From NCBI GenBank assembly GCA_046346965.1, contig JAXMHB010000007.1, positions 183,620-247,619 on the forward strand: a stretch of DNA of 64,000 nt, given 5' to 3'. A program made the position numbers and the translations under genes. The first letter of the stretch is position 1. Every line of letters starts with the position of its first letter. The DNA is from JAXMHB01 sp046346965. Lineage in GTDB: Bacteria; Pseudomonadota; Gammaproteobacteria; Xanthomonadales; SZUA-5. Under the pieces are notes generated by a model. The model had not been told where the DNA came from, did not search any database, and worked only from the letters and a program-made list of their open reading frames with translations. Positions 8,085 to 16,172 of this stretch are shown here, in pieces.

Positions 8085-8936
8085 TCAGCGGGCCACGCGC
8101 ATCAGCACGTAGCGGTTGTCGACCAATGCGTGAAAGTACAGGGCGCGGCCATCGGGCGTGATGGTGGTCGCTTCAGCGTTTGCCGGAATGGCGCTGACCC
8201 GTTCCGGTGGATTGAACGCAGCATCCGGCGCGGGGCGCGTGCTGCGCCATACCGAGAATCCCTCTGCCGGCACAAAGCGCGTGTAGAACAGCTCCAGCCC
8301 ATCGGCGGACACGCTGGGCGCGTATTCGAGCGCGCTGGAGTTGACGGCGGCCATGACGCTGGCGGCATCGGCCGGGCGGCGGAAGCCGTCTTTGTCTCGC
8401 ACGGCAAAGGACAGGTCGGCGCGGTCGGGCAGCGACGCGCCGGAGAACTCGCCATCCACCAGCCACAGTGTTTGCCCGTCCGCCGAGATCTCTGCATCGA
8501 AGATCAGCGCGCCGGGGCGGTGCATTGATACACCGGGCACCGGGTTGACCTGGTAGGCCCAGGTCTTGGTCAGATCGGCCCGAAACAGGCTGTCCAGGGT
8601 CTGGAAATAGTCGCGGGTTGACACAAAATATAGGCGATAGTGCTGATCCACGCTGGCGACCGCGTCCAGCGCCGCCCCGTTGGCGCCGCGGACCGGTCCC
8701 AGGTAGTGGATGCTGACCGGACCCTGGATCCACGCGATGTGCAGGTCGGTATTGGTCTGGGCATCGTTGCGGTTGTTGAACAGCAGGTAGCGACCGTCGC
8801 GGGTGACGAAGGGCTCCATCACATCGCCGTCGTAACCGGTGATGGGCACGAGCACGGGTGGGCCGAAGGCCTCATAGCGCTGCGCCGCCAGCACCGACGG
8901 GCAGAGGTAGATCAGGATGGGCAACAGGCGAGTCAT
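8085..8936 (-). CDS. secreted TolB/PD40-like beta-propeller protein
   Basis: Predicted 283-residue exported protein. The N-terminus MTRLLPILIYLCPSVLAAQ is a good signal peptide. The mature part shows repeated PD40/WD40-like blades: FVTRDGRYLLFNNR, ASVDQHYRLYFVSTRD, EISADGQTLWLVDG, SVSADGLELFYTRF and TITPDGRALYFHA. Such propellers usually act in the periplasm or outer membrane as binding scaffolds; no catalytic residues are recognisable. The ATG at 8936 was chosen because it begins the signal peptide; the open frame continues upstream without one. It is convergent with the desaturase gene (19-base gap) and appears monocistronic. Confidence 0.7.
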   Translation of the reverse strand: MTRLLPILIYLCPSVLAAQRYEAFGPPVLVPITGYDGDVMEPFVTRDGRYLLFNNRNDAQTNTDLHIAWIQGPVSIHYLGPVRGANGAALDAVASVDQHYRLYFVSTRDYFQTLDSLFRADLTKTWAYQVNPVPGVSMHRPGALIFDAEISADGQTLWLVDGEFSGASLPDRADLSFAVRDKDGFRRPADAASVMAAVNSSALEYAPSVSADGLELFYTRFVPAEGFSVWRSTRPAPDAAFNPPERVSAIPANAEATTITPDGRALYFHALVDNRYVLMRVAR

Positions 8937-9202
8937 GCTCCGCGAGCTTACTCGAAGCCATTCGCAGACAGATTGACGTCGACCACGGCTACAACGACTG
9001 CATGGATGCTCGCGTACCTGCCGTTGCATTGATCCGAGCCCGGTTGCCAGTGCGGCGTCTGCACGCTCGTTGGTGCCGGCCGCAGCGGATCGGCTTCGAC
9101 GCAGTTGGCGTCGCCGGCATCGAAGGGCAGCGCCGTGGCACCGTTCAAATGTTACTGAGTGTTGCGCACGCACCATCGCGGTGCGTGCAAGGTCGCGGCG
9201 CA
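8937..9202. other. intergenic, no gene seen
   Basis: Upstream region of the minus-strand propeller gene, running into the tandem arrays. I see no convincing coding frame, RNA gene or terminator here. Confidence 0.5.
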
Positions 9203-9205
9203 AGG

Positions 9206-9457
9206 TCGAGCCTACAAATTTCATACTTCAACGCGCCGGCGCAGACCTCCAGCGCACAAAATTTGCGCGTTCACCCACCAATTTTGTTCCTCAACGCGTC
9301 AGCGCAGAACTCCAGTCCACAAATTTCATAGCTCAACGCGTCAGCGCAGACCTCGCGCGCGCAGATCTCATGCCTCAACGCATCGGCGCAGACCTCCAGC
9401 GCGCCAATTCGGTGCGTCAACGCGTCGGCGCGGACCTCCAGCCCATACGTTTCGTAC
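9206..9457. repeat. 42-bp tandem repeat array
   Basis: Units of 42 bases (14 codons) start at 9290, 9332, 9374 and 9416, each beginning with a form of CTCAACGCGTCAGCGCAGAC. An earlier, irregular unit at 9227-9289 is 63 bases, i.e. a unit plus a half unit, and a half unit precedes it at 9206-9226. Because the period is a multiple of three, both strands stay open. The plus strand gives repeats like QRVSADLQRTNF, the minus strand gives ICGLEVCADALRHE. No start with a ribosome binding site or known domain is present, so I treat it as non-coding. Confidence 0.75.
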
Positions 9458-9631
9458 TTCTGCCCACACACTGGATGCGGCTAGCCCCGCGGCACGCCTG
9501 TAGCGGCCTCTGGATCTGCCCCTCAGCGCCGCCGGGTTGGCGGATGTGCAGACAGACGGCGACGTGACGGCAGCGGCGATCGGTGCGCGGCAGCGTGCGC
9601 CGACGGCGGTGTGCAGGCACGGCGCTCTTCT

Positions 9632-10110
9632 CAGCGCCAGAAGCCTGGATTCCCGCTTTCGCGGGAATGACAGTGTGGCGGCGGGGCGGCGCACGGCACT
9701 TCCCAGCGCCAGAAGCCTGGATTCCCGCTTTCGCGGGAATGACGGTGTGGCGGCGGGTCGGGGTTCGGCATTACCCAGCGCCGGAAGCCTGGATTCCCGC
9801 CTTCGCGGGGATGACGGTGTGGCGGCGGGGCGGGGTTCGGCAGTACTCAGCGCCAGAAGCCTGGATTCCCGCTTTCGCGGGAATAACGGCATGGCGGCGG
9901 GTCGGGGTTCGGCACTACTCAGCGCCAGAAGCCTGGATTCCCGCTTTCGCGGGAATGACGGTGTGGCGGCGGGTCGGGGTTCGGCACTACCCAGCGCCAG
10001 AAGCCTGGATTCCCGCCTTCGCGGGAATGACGGTGTGGCGGCGGGTCGGGGTTCGGCACTACTCAGCGCCAGAGCCTGGACTCCCGCTTTCGCGGGAATG
10101 ACGGGGCGGC
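9632..10110. repeat. 72-bp tandem array of the ATTCCCGC/GCGGGAAT palindrome
   Basis: Seven units begin at 9632, 9704, 9776, 9848, 9920, 9992 and 10064, with an exact 72-base spacing; the last is truncated. Every unit contains ATTCCCGCTTTCGCGGGAAT, a hairpin with 8-base arms and a TTTC loop that is scattered through many proteobacterial genomes. The flanking 50 bases (GGTGTGGCGGCGGGTCGGGG and neighbours) are also conserved, so whole units were amplified. The period is divisible by three, which creates long false reading frames on both strands. It is not a CRISPR because there are no unique spacers. Confidence 0.85.
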
Positions 10111-10329
10111 CGGACCAGGGGCGGCCAGACCAGGCCACGCGAGATTTGGCTGGTTTGCGAGCCGTGGGGTCGACGTGAGCAACACGGTGCGCCGAGGCGA
10201 GCTACGCGGGCGTGTACTCTGGCGCCGCCTAAGCGCCGGCCGGCGACCACTTGCAGCGAGCGACCGTCGCCGAGCAGGCTGGCTGTCGCGGCCCCGTGCG
10301 TACGCGCCGTCGCTTGATTACCATGTGCT

Positions 10330-10974
10330 ATGCGCGTCCACGCCACCACCAGCGTCGACTATGAGCTGCTGAGCCTGATCGGCAGCGGCGCCATGGGTGA
10401 GGTGTGGCGCGTGCGCGATCGTCGTCTGCAGCGCACGATGGCGATGAAGATCCTGCGGCACGCCTGGACTGGCGATGCCGATATCGCGGCGCGCTTCATT
10501 GAAGAGGCGCAGGCGACGGCGCAGTTGCAGCATCCTGGCATCGTGCCGGTCCATGAGATCGGCACGCTCAGCGATGGCCGCCTCTACTTCACGATGAAGG
10601 AAGTCCGCGGGCGTACTTTTCTCGACGTGATCGAGGCGGTGCATCGGGAGATCGGCAGCGATTTCGGCGCGGTCGGTCGCGATGGCTGGTCGCACCGCCG
10701 GCTGGTGGAGGTGTTCCGCGCCGTATGCGATGCGGTGGCCTACGCGCATTCGCGCGGCGTGATTCATCGCGATCTGAAGCCTCACAACATCATGGTGGGT
10801 GATTTCGGCGAAGTGCTCGTCCTCGATTGGGGGCTGGCGCTGGTCATCGGCCGATCAGCAGGCATGGATGCGGTTTCCACGCACCGTTCCGAGGACGAAT
10901 GTGGTGATGGAGCCGTGACCTTGGGTGCACGAGGGCACATGGTCAGGCCCAGCGGATGGGCCGGCTGGGCGTGA
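10330..10974 (+). pseudogene. truncated Ser/Thr protein kinase
   Basis: The first ~180 residues are a Hanks-type kinase N-lobe and catalytic loop: glycine loop IGSGAMGEVWRV, VAIK-equivalent MAMKILR, catalytic HRDLKPHNIMV, and LDWGLA in place of DFG (a common variant in some bacterial kinases). After DWGLALVIGR the sequence loses similarity and ends at VRPSGWAGWA. The activation segment, the APE motif and the whole C-lobe are missing, so the product cannot be an ordinary active kinase. It begins at ATG 10330 just beyond the 72-bp repeat array, and a hairpin follows at 11031. It looks like the remnant of a longer kinase gene cut by a deletion. Confidence 0.7.
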
Positions 10975-11030
10975 CCTGTTCCCGGCGAATGGCCCCGCGC
11001 GAGTGCAGGCTCGTTCCCGGCAGCAGCCCC

Positions 11031-11064
11031 GGCGGCGCCCACCAGATTCGTGGGGGGCGCCGCC
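11031..11064. terminator. strong GC hairpin, possible terminator for the TonB receptor gene
   Basis: GGCGGCGCCC at 11031-11040 pairs perfectly with GGGCGCCGCC at 11055-11064, and the stem extends four more bases with one mismatch. There is no following T tract on either strand, so intrinsic termination is uncertain. It lies 58 bases beyond the stop codon of the minus-strand receptor gene. Confidence 0.45.
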
Positions 11065-11121
11065 GAGCGCGTTATCGCATCAGGGTCGCGTCATCTGCAG
11101 TGGATGCAGAGCGCGCCGGTT

Positions 11122-13578
11122 TCACCACTGGTAGTTCAACTTGGCATAGTAAAAGCGACCGTTGAATCCGAATGGCGCTTCGCCGCGGGCGTAGGGCAGG
11201 ATGCCGGAGAAACTGTTGTCCAGCGGCCCGGAGCTGACGAAGCCGTTGGCGTCCACGCGCAGATCCTGCTGCAGCTTCTCCGGATAGTTGTCGGTGGCAT
11301 TTTCCAGGCCCAGTGTGAAGGTGGCGGCATTCCACTGGTAGCTGACCGACACATCAAATACCCATTCCGGATCAAACACTTCGTCCTGCAAAGGGTTGGT
11401 GGCCAGCAGTTTGTATTTGCCGTAGCGGGTGCTGGTGATGCGCGTGGTGAAGTCGCCGATCGCCCAATCGGTACCGAGGATGATCTTGTCTTGCGGGGTG
11501 GCGGCTTGCAGGCGGCCCGCTTCGACACGCCCGATGCGCAGCAAGTTCAGGCCGCCGCTGCTGAGTTCCGGCGGATTGGGGGCGATCCGGGTGATGTCGG
11601 TATCGGAATAATTGTAGGCCAGCGTAGCGGTCAGCGTGCCAGCGTCCGCGAAATCGAAGTCGTAGCTGGTGATGAAATCCAGGCCTTCAGTCTCGGTGTC
11701 GAGCGCATTGGTGAAGTAGCGACCGCCGTCGGTGCCCGGAAATCCACGTGCGGCCAGGAAGTTGCGCACCGCCGTGCCGGTCAGGTTCTCAGACAGATTG
11801 ATCCTGTCGTCAATCTTGATCTTGTACAGATCCAGCGTCAGCGACCAGCCGTCGATCGGTTCGGCGACAAAGCCCAGCGTATAGCTTTCGGAGGTTTCCG
11901 CCTTCAGCGGTTCGGCGCCCAGTGCTTGTGCCACCGGGTTGGTAACGGCGAAGGTGCGGATGTCGAAGGGCTGACCGTTGATGAAGTTGGTGGCGGTGGT
12001 CGAGTAGTACTGCTGCTGCAGATTGGGCGCGCGGAAGCCGGTGGCATAGGTGGCGCGTAGCGCGTAGCGCTCGGTCAGCGCAAAGCGCGCAGACAGTTTG
12101 CCGCTGGTTTCATTGCCAAAGTCCGAGTAATCCTCGTAGCGCGCGGCGGCGCCCAGCGTGAGTTGGTCGTTGACGTCGCCTTCGAGATCCAGATAGGCCG
12201 ACCAGGAGCTGCGGCTGTGTTTGCCGGAATCGCCAGGGCGAAAACCGGGGAATACTTGCGAGCCGGTGCCAAAATAGGAGGTGGCTTCACCCTGGCTGAT
12301 CTCGAAGCGCTCGTCGCGGTATTCAAGGCCGGTCGCCACGTTCAGCGTGCTGGCGAGGAAACCGACGTCGAAGCCGCGATTCAAGTCAAAATTGGCGGCG
12401 GTTTGTCCGGATTCGAGGCGCCCGGCGTAAAAGCGGGTCTGGCTGGTGGCGCCGATCGAGTTGTTGAGCGAATTGTCGATGGTGAAGGCGAAGCGCGAAT
12501 TGCCGGCGTTGATCGACAGATCGTAGGCCCAGCCGTTCTCCCATTCGCCGCGGACGCCGGCGACGCCGGCGCGATCCTGCACATCGGACAGAATCAGCGG
12601 CAGAAAGCCGTTGGGATAGATGGCCGGGACATTGCGCGCATCCAGCGCGCGGCGGAAAAAGCCGGCGCTGTTGCCGTCGCGATCATTCAAAGTGCCGAAG
12701 GCATAGAACTGGCTGCCTTCGGTGAACGGCACTTCGGAATTGAAGGTCAGCGAGCGATCCTGGGTGTCGGCATCGCCGAAGCGATGGTTCAGTCGATCAA
12801 AACTGGCTTCGCGTGGATCCGGCGCACCGTTGATCAGCGGATACTGCTGGCGACGATCGGGCGCGGCGCGATTGGTCGCCGCCTTGTCGCGGTACTCGAC
12901 GGTGAAGTTGGCAAAGCCGTTCTCCCCGAGTCCCAGACCGACGTTGGCGCTGGTCTGGAACAGATCACCGTCGCCTTCGTCGTATTGCCCTACGCGCAGG
13001 TCGACGGCGCCGCCCTCACGCTGATCCTTGAGCACGACATTAATCACGCCGGCGATGGCATCGGAGCCGTACTGGGCGCTGGCGCCGTCGCGCAGTACCT
13101 CGATACGCTCGATCGCCGCACTGGGAATGGCGTTCAGGTCCACCGGCGAGGAGCCGCGTCCTACCGTGCCGTTGACATTGATGATGGCGGTGCGGTGACG
13201 GCGCTTGCCATTGATCAGCACCAGGGTTTGATCTGGGGCGAGGCCGCGCAATTGCGCTGGGCGCACGTGGTCGGAGGCGTCGGTGATCGAGGTGCGGGGA
13301 AAGTTGAACGAGGGCACCGTACGGCTCAGGACGGCCTGCAGTTCGGTGTTGCCGGCATTTTCGAGAGCGTCGCTTTGGATGACGTCGATGGCCGACATCG
13401 ATTCCTTCACCGTGCGGTCTTGGCGCCGGGTGCCGGTGCTGATCACCACGTCCAGCATGGGGTCGTCGCCGGCACTGTCATCTGCGGGTGCCGCACTCGT
13501 GTCCGCCGCGGACTGTTGTGCCCACACGGGTGCCGCCAGCAGCGTGGCGATGGCGAATGAAAGCAAAGTACGGGTCAT
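11122..13578 (-). CDS. TonB-dependent outer-membrane receptor
   Basis: Predicted 818-residue outer-membrane beta-barrel receptor that imports a ligand using TonB-ExbBD energy. It has a signal peptide (MTRTLLSFAIATLLAAPVWA), then a plug domain with VVISTGTRRQDRTVKESMSA, LSRTVPSFNF and PVDLNAIPSAAIERIEVLRD, and a 22-strand barrel with the typical FRAPNLQQQY motif. It ends in aromatic KLNYQW as required for barrel insertion. The ATG at 13578 is preceded by GGAGG six bases upstream. The substrate cannot be read; no siderophore or vitamin B12 genes are adjacent. ExbB/ExbD homologues are encoded at 47387-48453. Confidence 0.9.
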   Translation of the reverse strand: MTRTLLSFAIATLLAAPVWAQQSAADTSAAPADDSAGDDPMLDVVISTGTRRQDRTVKESMSAIDVIQSDALENAGNTELQAVLSRTVPSFNFPRTSITDASDHVRPAQLRGLAPDQTLVLINGKRRHRTAIINVNGTVGRGSSPVDLNAIPSAAIERIEVLRDGASAQYGSDAIAGVINVVLKDQREGGAVDLRVGQYDEGDGDLFQTSANVGLGLGENGFANFTVEYRDKAATNRAAPDRRQQYPLINGAPDPREASFDRLNHRFGDADTQDRSLTFNSEVPFTEGSQFYAFGTLNDRDGNSAGFFRRALDARNVPAIYPNGFLPLILSDVQDRAGVAGVRGEWENGWAYDLSINAGNSRFAFTIDNSLNNSIGATSQTRFYAGRLESGQTAANFDLNRGFDVGFLASTLNVATGLEYRDERFEISQGEATSYFGTGSQVFPGFRPGDSGKHSRSSWSAYLDLEGDVNDQLTLGAAARYEDYSDFGNETSGKLSARFALTERYALRATYATGFRAPNLQQQYYSTTATNFINGQPFDIRTFAVTNPVAQALGAEPLKAETSESYTLGFVAEPIDGWSLTLDLYKIKIDDRINLSENLTGTAVRNFLAARGFPGTDGGRYFTNALDTETEGLDFITSYDFDFADAGTLTATLAYNYSDTDITRIAPNPPELSSGGLNLLRIGRVEAGRLQAATPQDKIILGTDWAIGDFTTRITSTRYGKYKLLATNPLQDEVFDPEWVFDVSVSYQWNAATFTLGLENATDNYPEKLQQDLRVDANGFVSSGPLDNSFSGILPYARGEAPFGFNGRFYYAKLNYQW

Positions 13579-13712
13579 GGCAACCTCCAATGGGCGGAAC
13601 AAAGAGCCTGAGCAGCGGCGCAGCGTTTCAGCACCTTAACGAAGGTTTAGCAAAGCGTCCATGCGCAGCGGGTGATAAGGATGTGCGCGAATCGTCATAT
13701 TGAACTCAGCCC

Positions 13713-15197
13713 TCAGGGGCTGGCTGCGCGCAGCAGCAAATCGACCGTGCGCTCATACAGGGCGTCGGCGGCTGCGCGATCGGCGGCGATCGCCACCAGG
13801 CCCAGCTTGCCGTGTTCACTGAGCGCGCCGATCAGGTTGAACACCACGCCTTGTTGGGTGGTCTCGTCGAAGTGCAAGCGCTGTTCCACCAGGATATCGA
13901 TGAGGTCATCCGGGATCAGTGTGCGCAACTGGCTGGCGCAGAGGTTGTCGGTAGCGCGGTAGCAGCGGCGCTGGCCGAGCGGGGTCAGGAAATCGCCGTG
14001 CTCGTCGACCGCGCCGGCAGTGAGAAACTGCAGCATCTGGTAGGGCAGGGTGGTGCCACCTTTGCGCAGATTGATTTCGATGGCCTGATGGCGCCAACCT
14101 GCATCGCTGCGGGTCGATACGAAGTCGATCGAGAAGCGGCCGAGCACGCCCTGAGCCTGCAGGACGCGGCCCACTGCCAGTCCCGCCTGCTGCAAGTCGG
14201 CGCGATAGCGCGCATCGGCCGGGAAGCGGCTGCCCAGGAAGATCTGTCCGTTGGGGCCGCGCAGGATCTGGTCGTGGGTCGAGATGACCTCGAGCGTGCC
14301 CAGCGCATTGACGCGCAGCTGCACCGAGGGCGAGCACTTCTCCGCGCCGTCCACCCAGGCCTCGACGATGCCGCCGAGTTCGGCGTACTTGCGGGCGTAG
14401 GTGCGGTAATCCATGCCGGCGGCTTCAAAGTGCAGCCGGCGCGGCAGTTCGTCCAGGATGGCGCCGGCGCTGCCGGCGTCGGCGTAGTCGTACACCGCAT
14501 TGCCCTCGCCGGAGAAGCCCTCGTTGAGCTTCAGTACCGCGCGGCGCAGCGTTGGCTGGCGTGCCTTGAGTTCAGCCAGCGCGACGGCCGCGGCGTCCAG
14601 CGTCGGCAGGTCCTCGGCGCCGTCCGGCAGCGCGACGCCGGCCAGCTTGAAGGCACGCCGGCTGCCGCTCTTGCTGCCCCAGTGCGCCAGCGCCGGATCG
14701 CAGGCATACAGCGGAATATCGAGCGCCAGCGCCAGATCGCGCTCCAGCGTCGTGGCGTTGAACACCGACAGATGGGCCAGCGCGGGATCGCCGATGGCGG
14801 CACGCAGCCGCGCCAGCAGCCGTGTGCGTTCGAGGATCTTGGCGGTCAGGCTGCGCGGCGAGGCGTCGTGCGCGGACAGCAGCGTGAGGCGCTGGCGCGC
14901 GTGGGTGCCGGGGATGCCGGCCAGCAGGTGCAGGTAGTAGTCGATCACGCTGTCGGCGACCGGGGTCGAGGTGACGAACACCACACGGGTGCGCGGGTAG
15001 CGCAGCAACATCAGCATGCTGAGCTGGCGTTCCTCGTAGTGACGGACACCCGCGACCTTGGCGAGGACCTCGGGGTCCAGGCTCAGGCCCGGCACCATGA
15101 CCACCGTGCGCGGCGCCAGCGGATCGTGCTGCACGGTCTCGAACAGCGGTCGCAGGCGCGATTGCAGGCGGGCGTAGCGCTCATCGATCGGGTGCAC
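13713..15197 (-). CDS. ATP-grasp ligase, PGM1-related
   Basis: Predicted 494-residue ATP-grasp enzyme resembling the peptide ligase PGM1 family (pre-ATP-grasp N-terminal domain, then the ATP-grasp fold and a PGM1-type C-terminal region). Visible features are VVMVPGLSLDPEVL near the N-terminus, the nucleotide-binding segment AVLKLNEGFSGEGNAV, and the metal-binding end FSIDFVSTR...AIEINLRKGGTT. Such enzymes join a carboxylate to an amine with ATP. The GTG start at 15197 has GGAGG about seven bases upstream. It is divergent from an N-formylglutamate amidohydrolase homologue, so a small amino-acid or peptide product is plausible. The actual substrate is unknown. Confidence 0.7.
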   Translation of the reverse strand: MHPIDERYARLQSRLRPLFETVQHDPLAPRTVVMVPGLSLDPEVLAKVAGVRHYEERQLSMLMLLRYPRTRVVFVTSTPVADSVIDYYLHLLAGIPGTHARQRLTLLSAHDASPRSLTAKILERTRLLARLRAAIGDPALAHLSVFNATTLERDLALALDIPLYACDPALAHWGSKSGSRRAFKLAGVALPDGAEDLPTLDAAAVALAELKARQPTLRRAVLKLNEGFSGEGNAVYDYADAGSAGAILDELPRRLHFEAAGMDYRTYARKYAELGGIVEAWVDGAEKCSPSVQLRVNALGTLEVISTHDQILRGPNGQIFLGSRFPADARYRADLQQAGLAVGRVLQAQGVLGRFSIDFVSTRSDAGWRHQAIEINLRKGGTTLPYQMLQFLTAGAVDEHGDFLTPLGQRRCYRATDNLCASQLRTLIPDDLIDILVEQRLHFDETTQQGVVFNLIGALSEHGKLGLVAIAADRAAADALYERTVDLLLRAASP

Positions 15198-15317
15198 GCT
15201 GTCCTCCAGCCGGTGGCGTCATCGTGATCTTGAGCCCGCCGCCGGCGCCGCCGGCTGATCTGTGTCAATTTGCGCGTCGGCACGGCATCTGCGCCCATGC
15301 TTGGGCATCATTCGCCC

Positions 15318-16094
15318 ATGGACTCCGTGCCGCCCAGCTCCTGCTTTCGCTTCCACCCCGGCGCCAATCTGCATTGGCTGCTGCTGTGTGACCATGCCTC
15401 CAACCGCGTGCCGCCGGAGCTGGCCGATCTTGGTTTGCCACCCTTCGAGCTGCAGCGGCATATCGCCTGGGACATCGGTGCGGCCGATGTCGCTCGGCGG
15501 TTGGCGCAGGGGCTGCGGGCGCCGTGGATCGAGAGCCGGGTGTCGCGCCTGGTGGTGGATGCCAATCGGCGGCTTGACGATCCCACCCTGATGCCGGAGA
15601 TCAGCGACGGCACCGTGGTGCCGGGCAACCAGGGGCTGGACGGCGCCGAGCGTCGGCGCCGCATTCAGCATTACCACCAGCCCTACCACCGCCGCATCGA
15701 TCGCCATCTGAACCAGCTCACGCACAGCGCCATCGTGCCGCTGGTGGTGTCCATCCACAGCTTCACGCCGCAACTGGGCAGCGAGGCGCGCCCATGGCCG
15801 GTGGGCGTGCTCTGGCGCCACGATTCGGCTTTTGCCCACCACCTGATCCGCGAACTGTCCCGCGACGGTACGCTGGTCGGTGACAACCAGCCCTACGATG
15901 GCCATCTCGCGATGGGCTACAGCGTTGATCAGCACGCCATTCGGCGCGGGCTGCCGTACACGATGATCGAACTGCGCCAGGATCAGCTGGGCACACCGGC
16001 CAGCCGGCGCCGCTGGGCGCTCAAGCTACTGCACGCTTTGCAGCAGACCGCCCGGCACTTCCGGCCCGGTCACCATCGGCCGGCTGGCGGCTGA
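15318..16094 (+). CDS. N-formylglutamate amidohydrolase family protein
   Basis: Predicted 258-residue zinc hydrolase of the FGase (HutG-like) family. The hallmark CDHASNRVPPEL lies near the N-terminus, followed by DIGAADVARRL, SRLVVDANR and a VSIHSFTPQL metal/active-site segment. Family members hydrolyse N-formylglutamate in histidine breakdown, but no other hut gene is in view, so the substrate may be another N-acyl amino acid. The ATG at 15318 was chosen; an in-frame ATG at 15297 is also possible and neither has a clear ribosome site. It shares a divergent upstream region with the PGM1-like ligase. Confidence 0.8.
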   Translation: MDSVPPSSCFRFHPGANLHWLLLCDHASNRVPPELADLGLPPFELQRHIAWDIGAADVARRLAQGLRAPWIESRVSRLVVDANRRLDDPTLMPEISDGTVVPGNQGLDGAERRRRIQHYHQPYHRRIDRHLNQLTHSAIVPLVVSIHSFTPQLGSEARPWPVGVLWRHDSAFAHHLIRELSRDGTLVGDNQPYDGHLAMGYSVDQHAIRRGLPYTMIELRQDQLGTPASRRRWALKLLHALQQTARHFRPGHHRPAGG

Positions 16095-16172
16095 ATCGCA
16101 GCCTACGCCGGGCGGTGACCGTGTCCTTCGTCACTCCGCGATGCGGCGCGACTGGGTTAGCGTGACGACCCC

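Noticed and set aside
9070..9567. 165-codon + strand open frame with 14-residue repeats
   Set aside because: Produced by the 42-bp period; no start signal or known domain, and the opposite strand is also open.
9632..10110. Possible CRISPR array
   Set aside because: The entire 72-base unit repeats, with no unique spacers and no cas genes.
12163..13560. Long + strand frame opposite the TonB receptor
   Set aside because: Antisense shadow of a high-GC gene; the receptor frame has signal peptide, plug and barrel motifs.
13812..15227. 471-codon + strand frame opposite the ATP-grasp gene
   Set aside because: Antisense shadow; the minus-strand frame has ATP-grasp motifs and a ribosome site.
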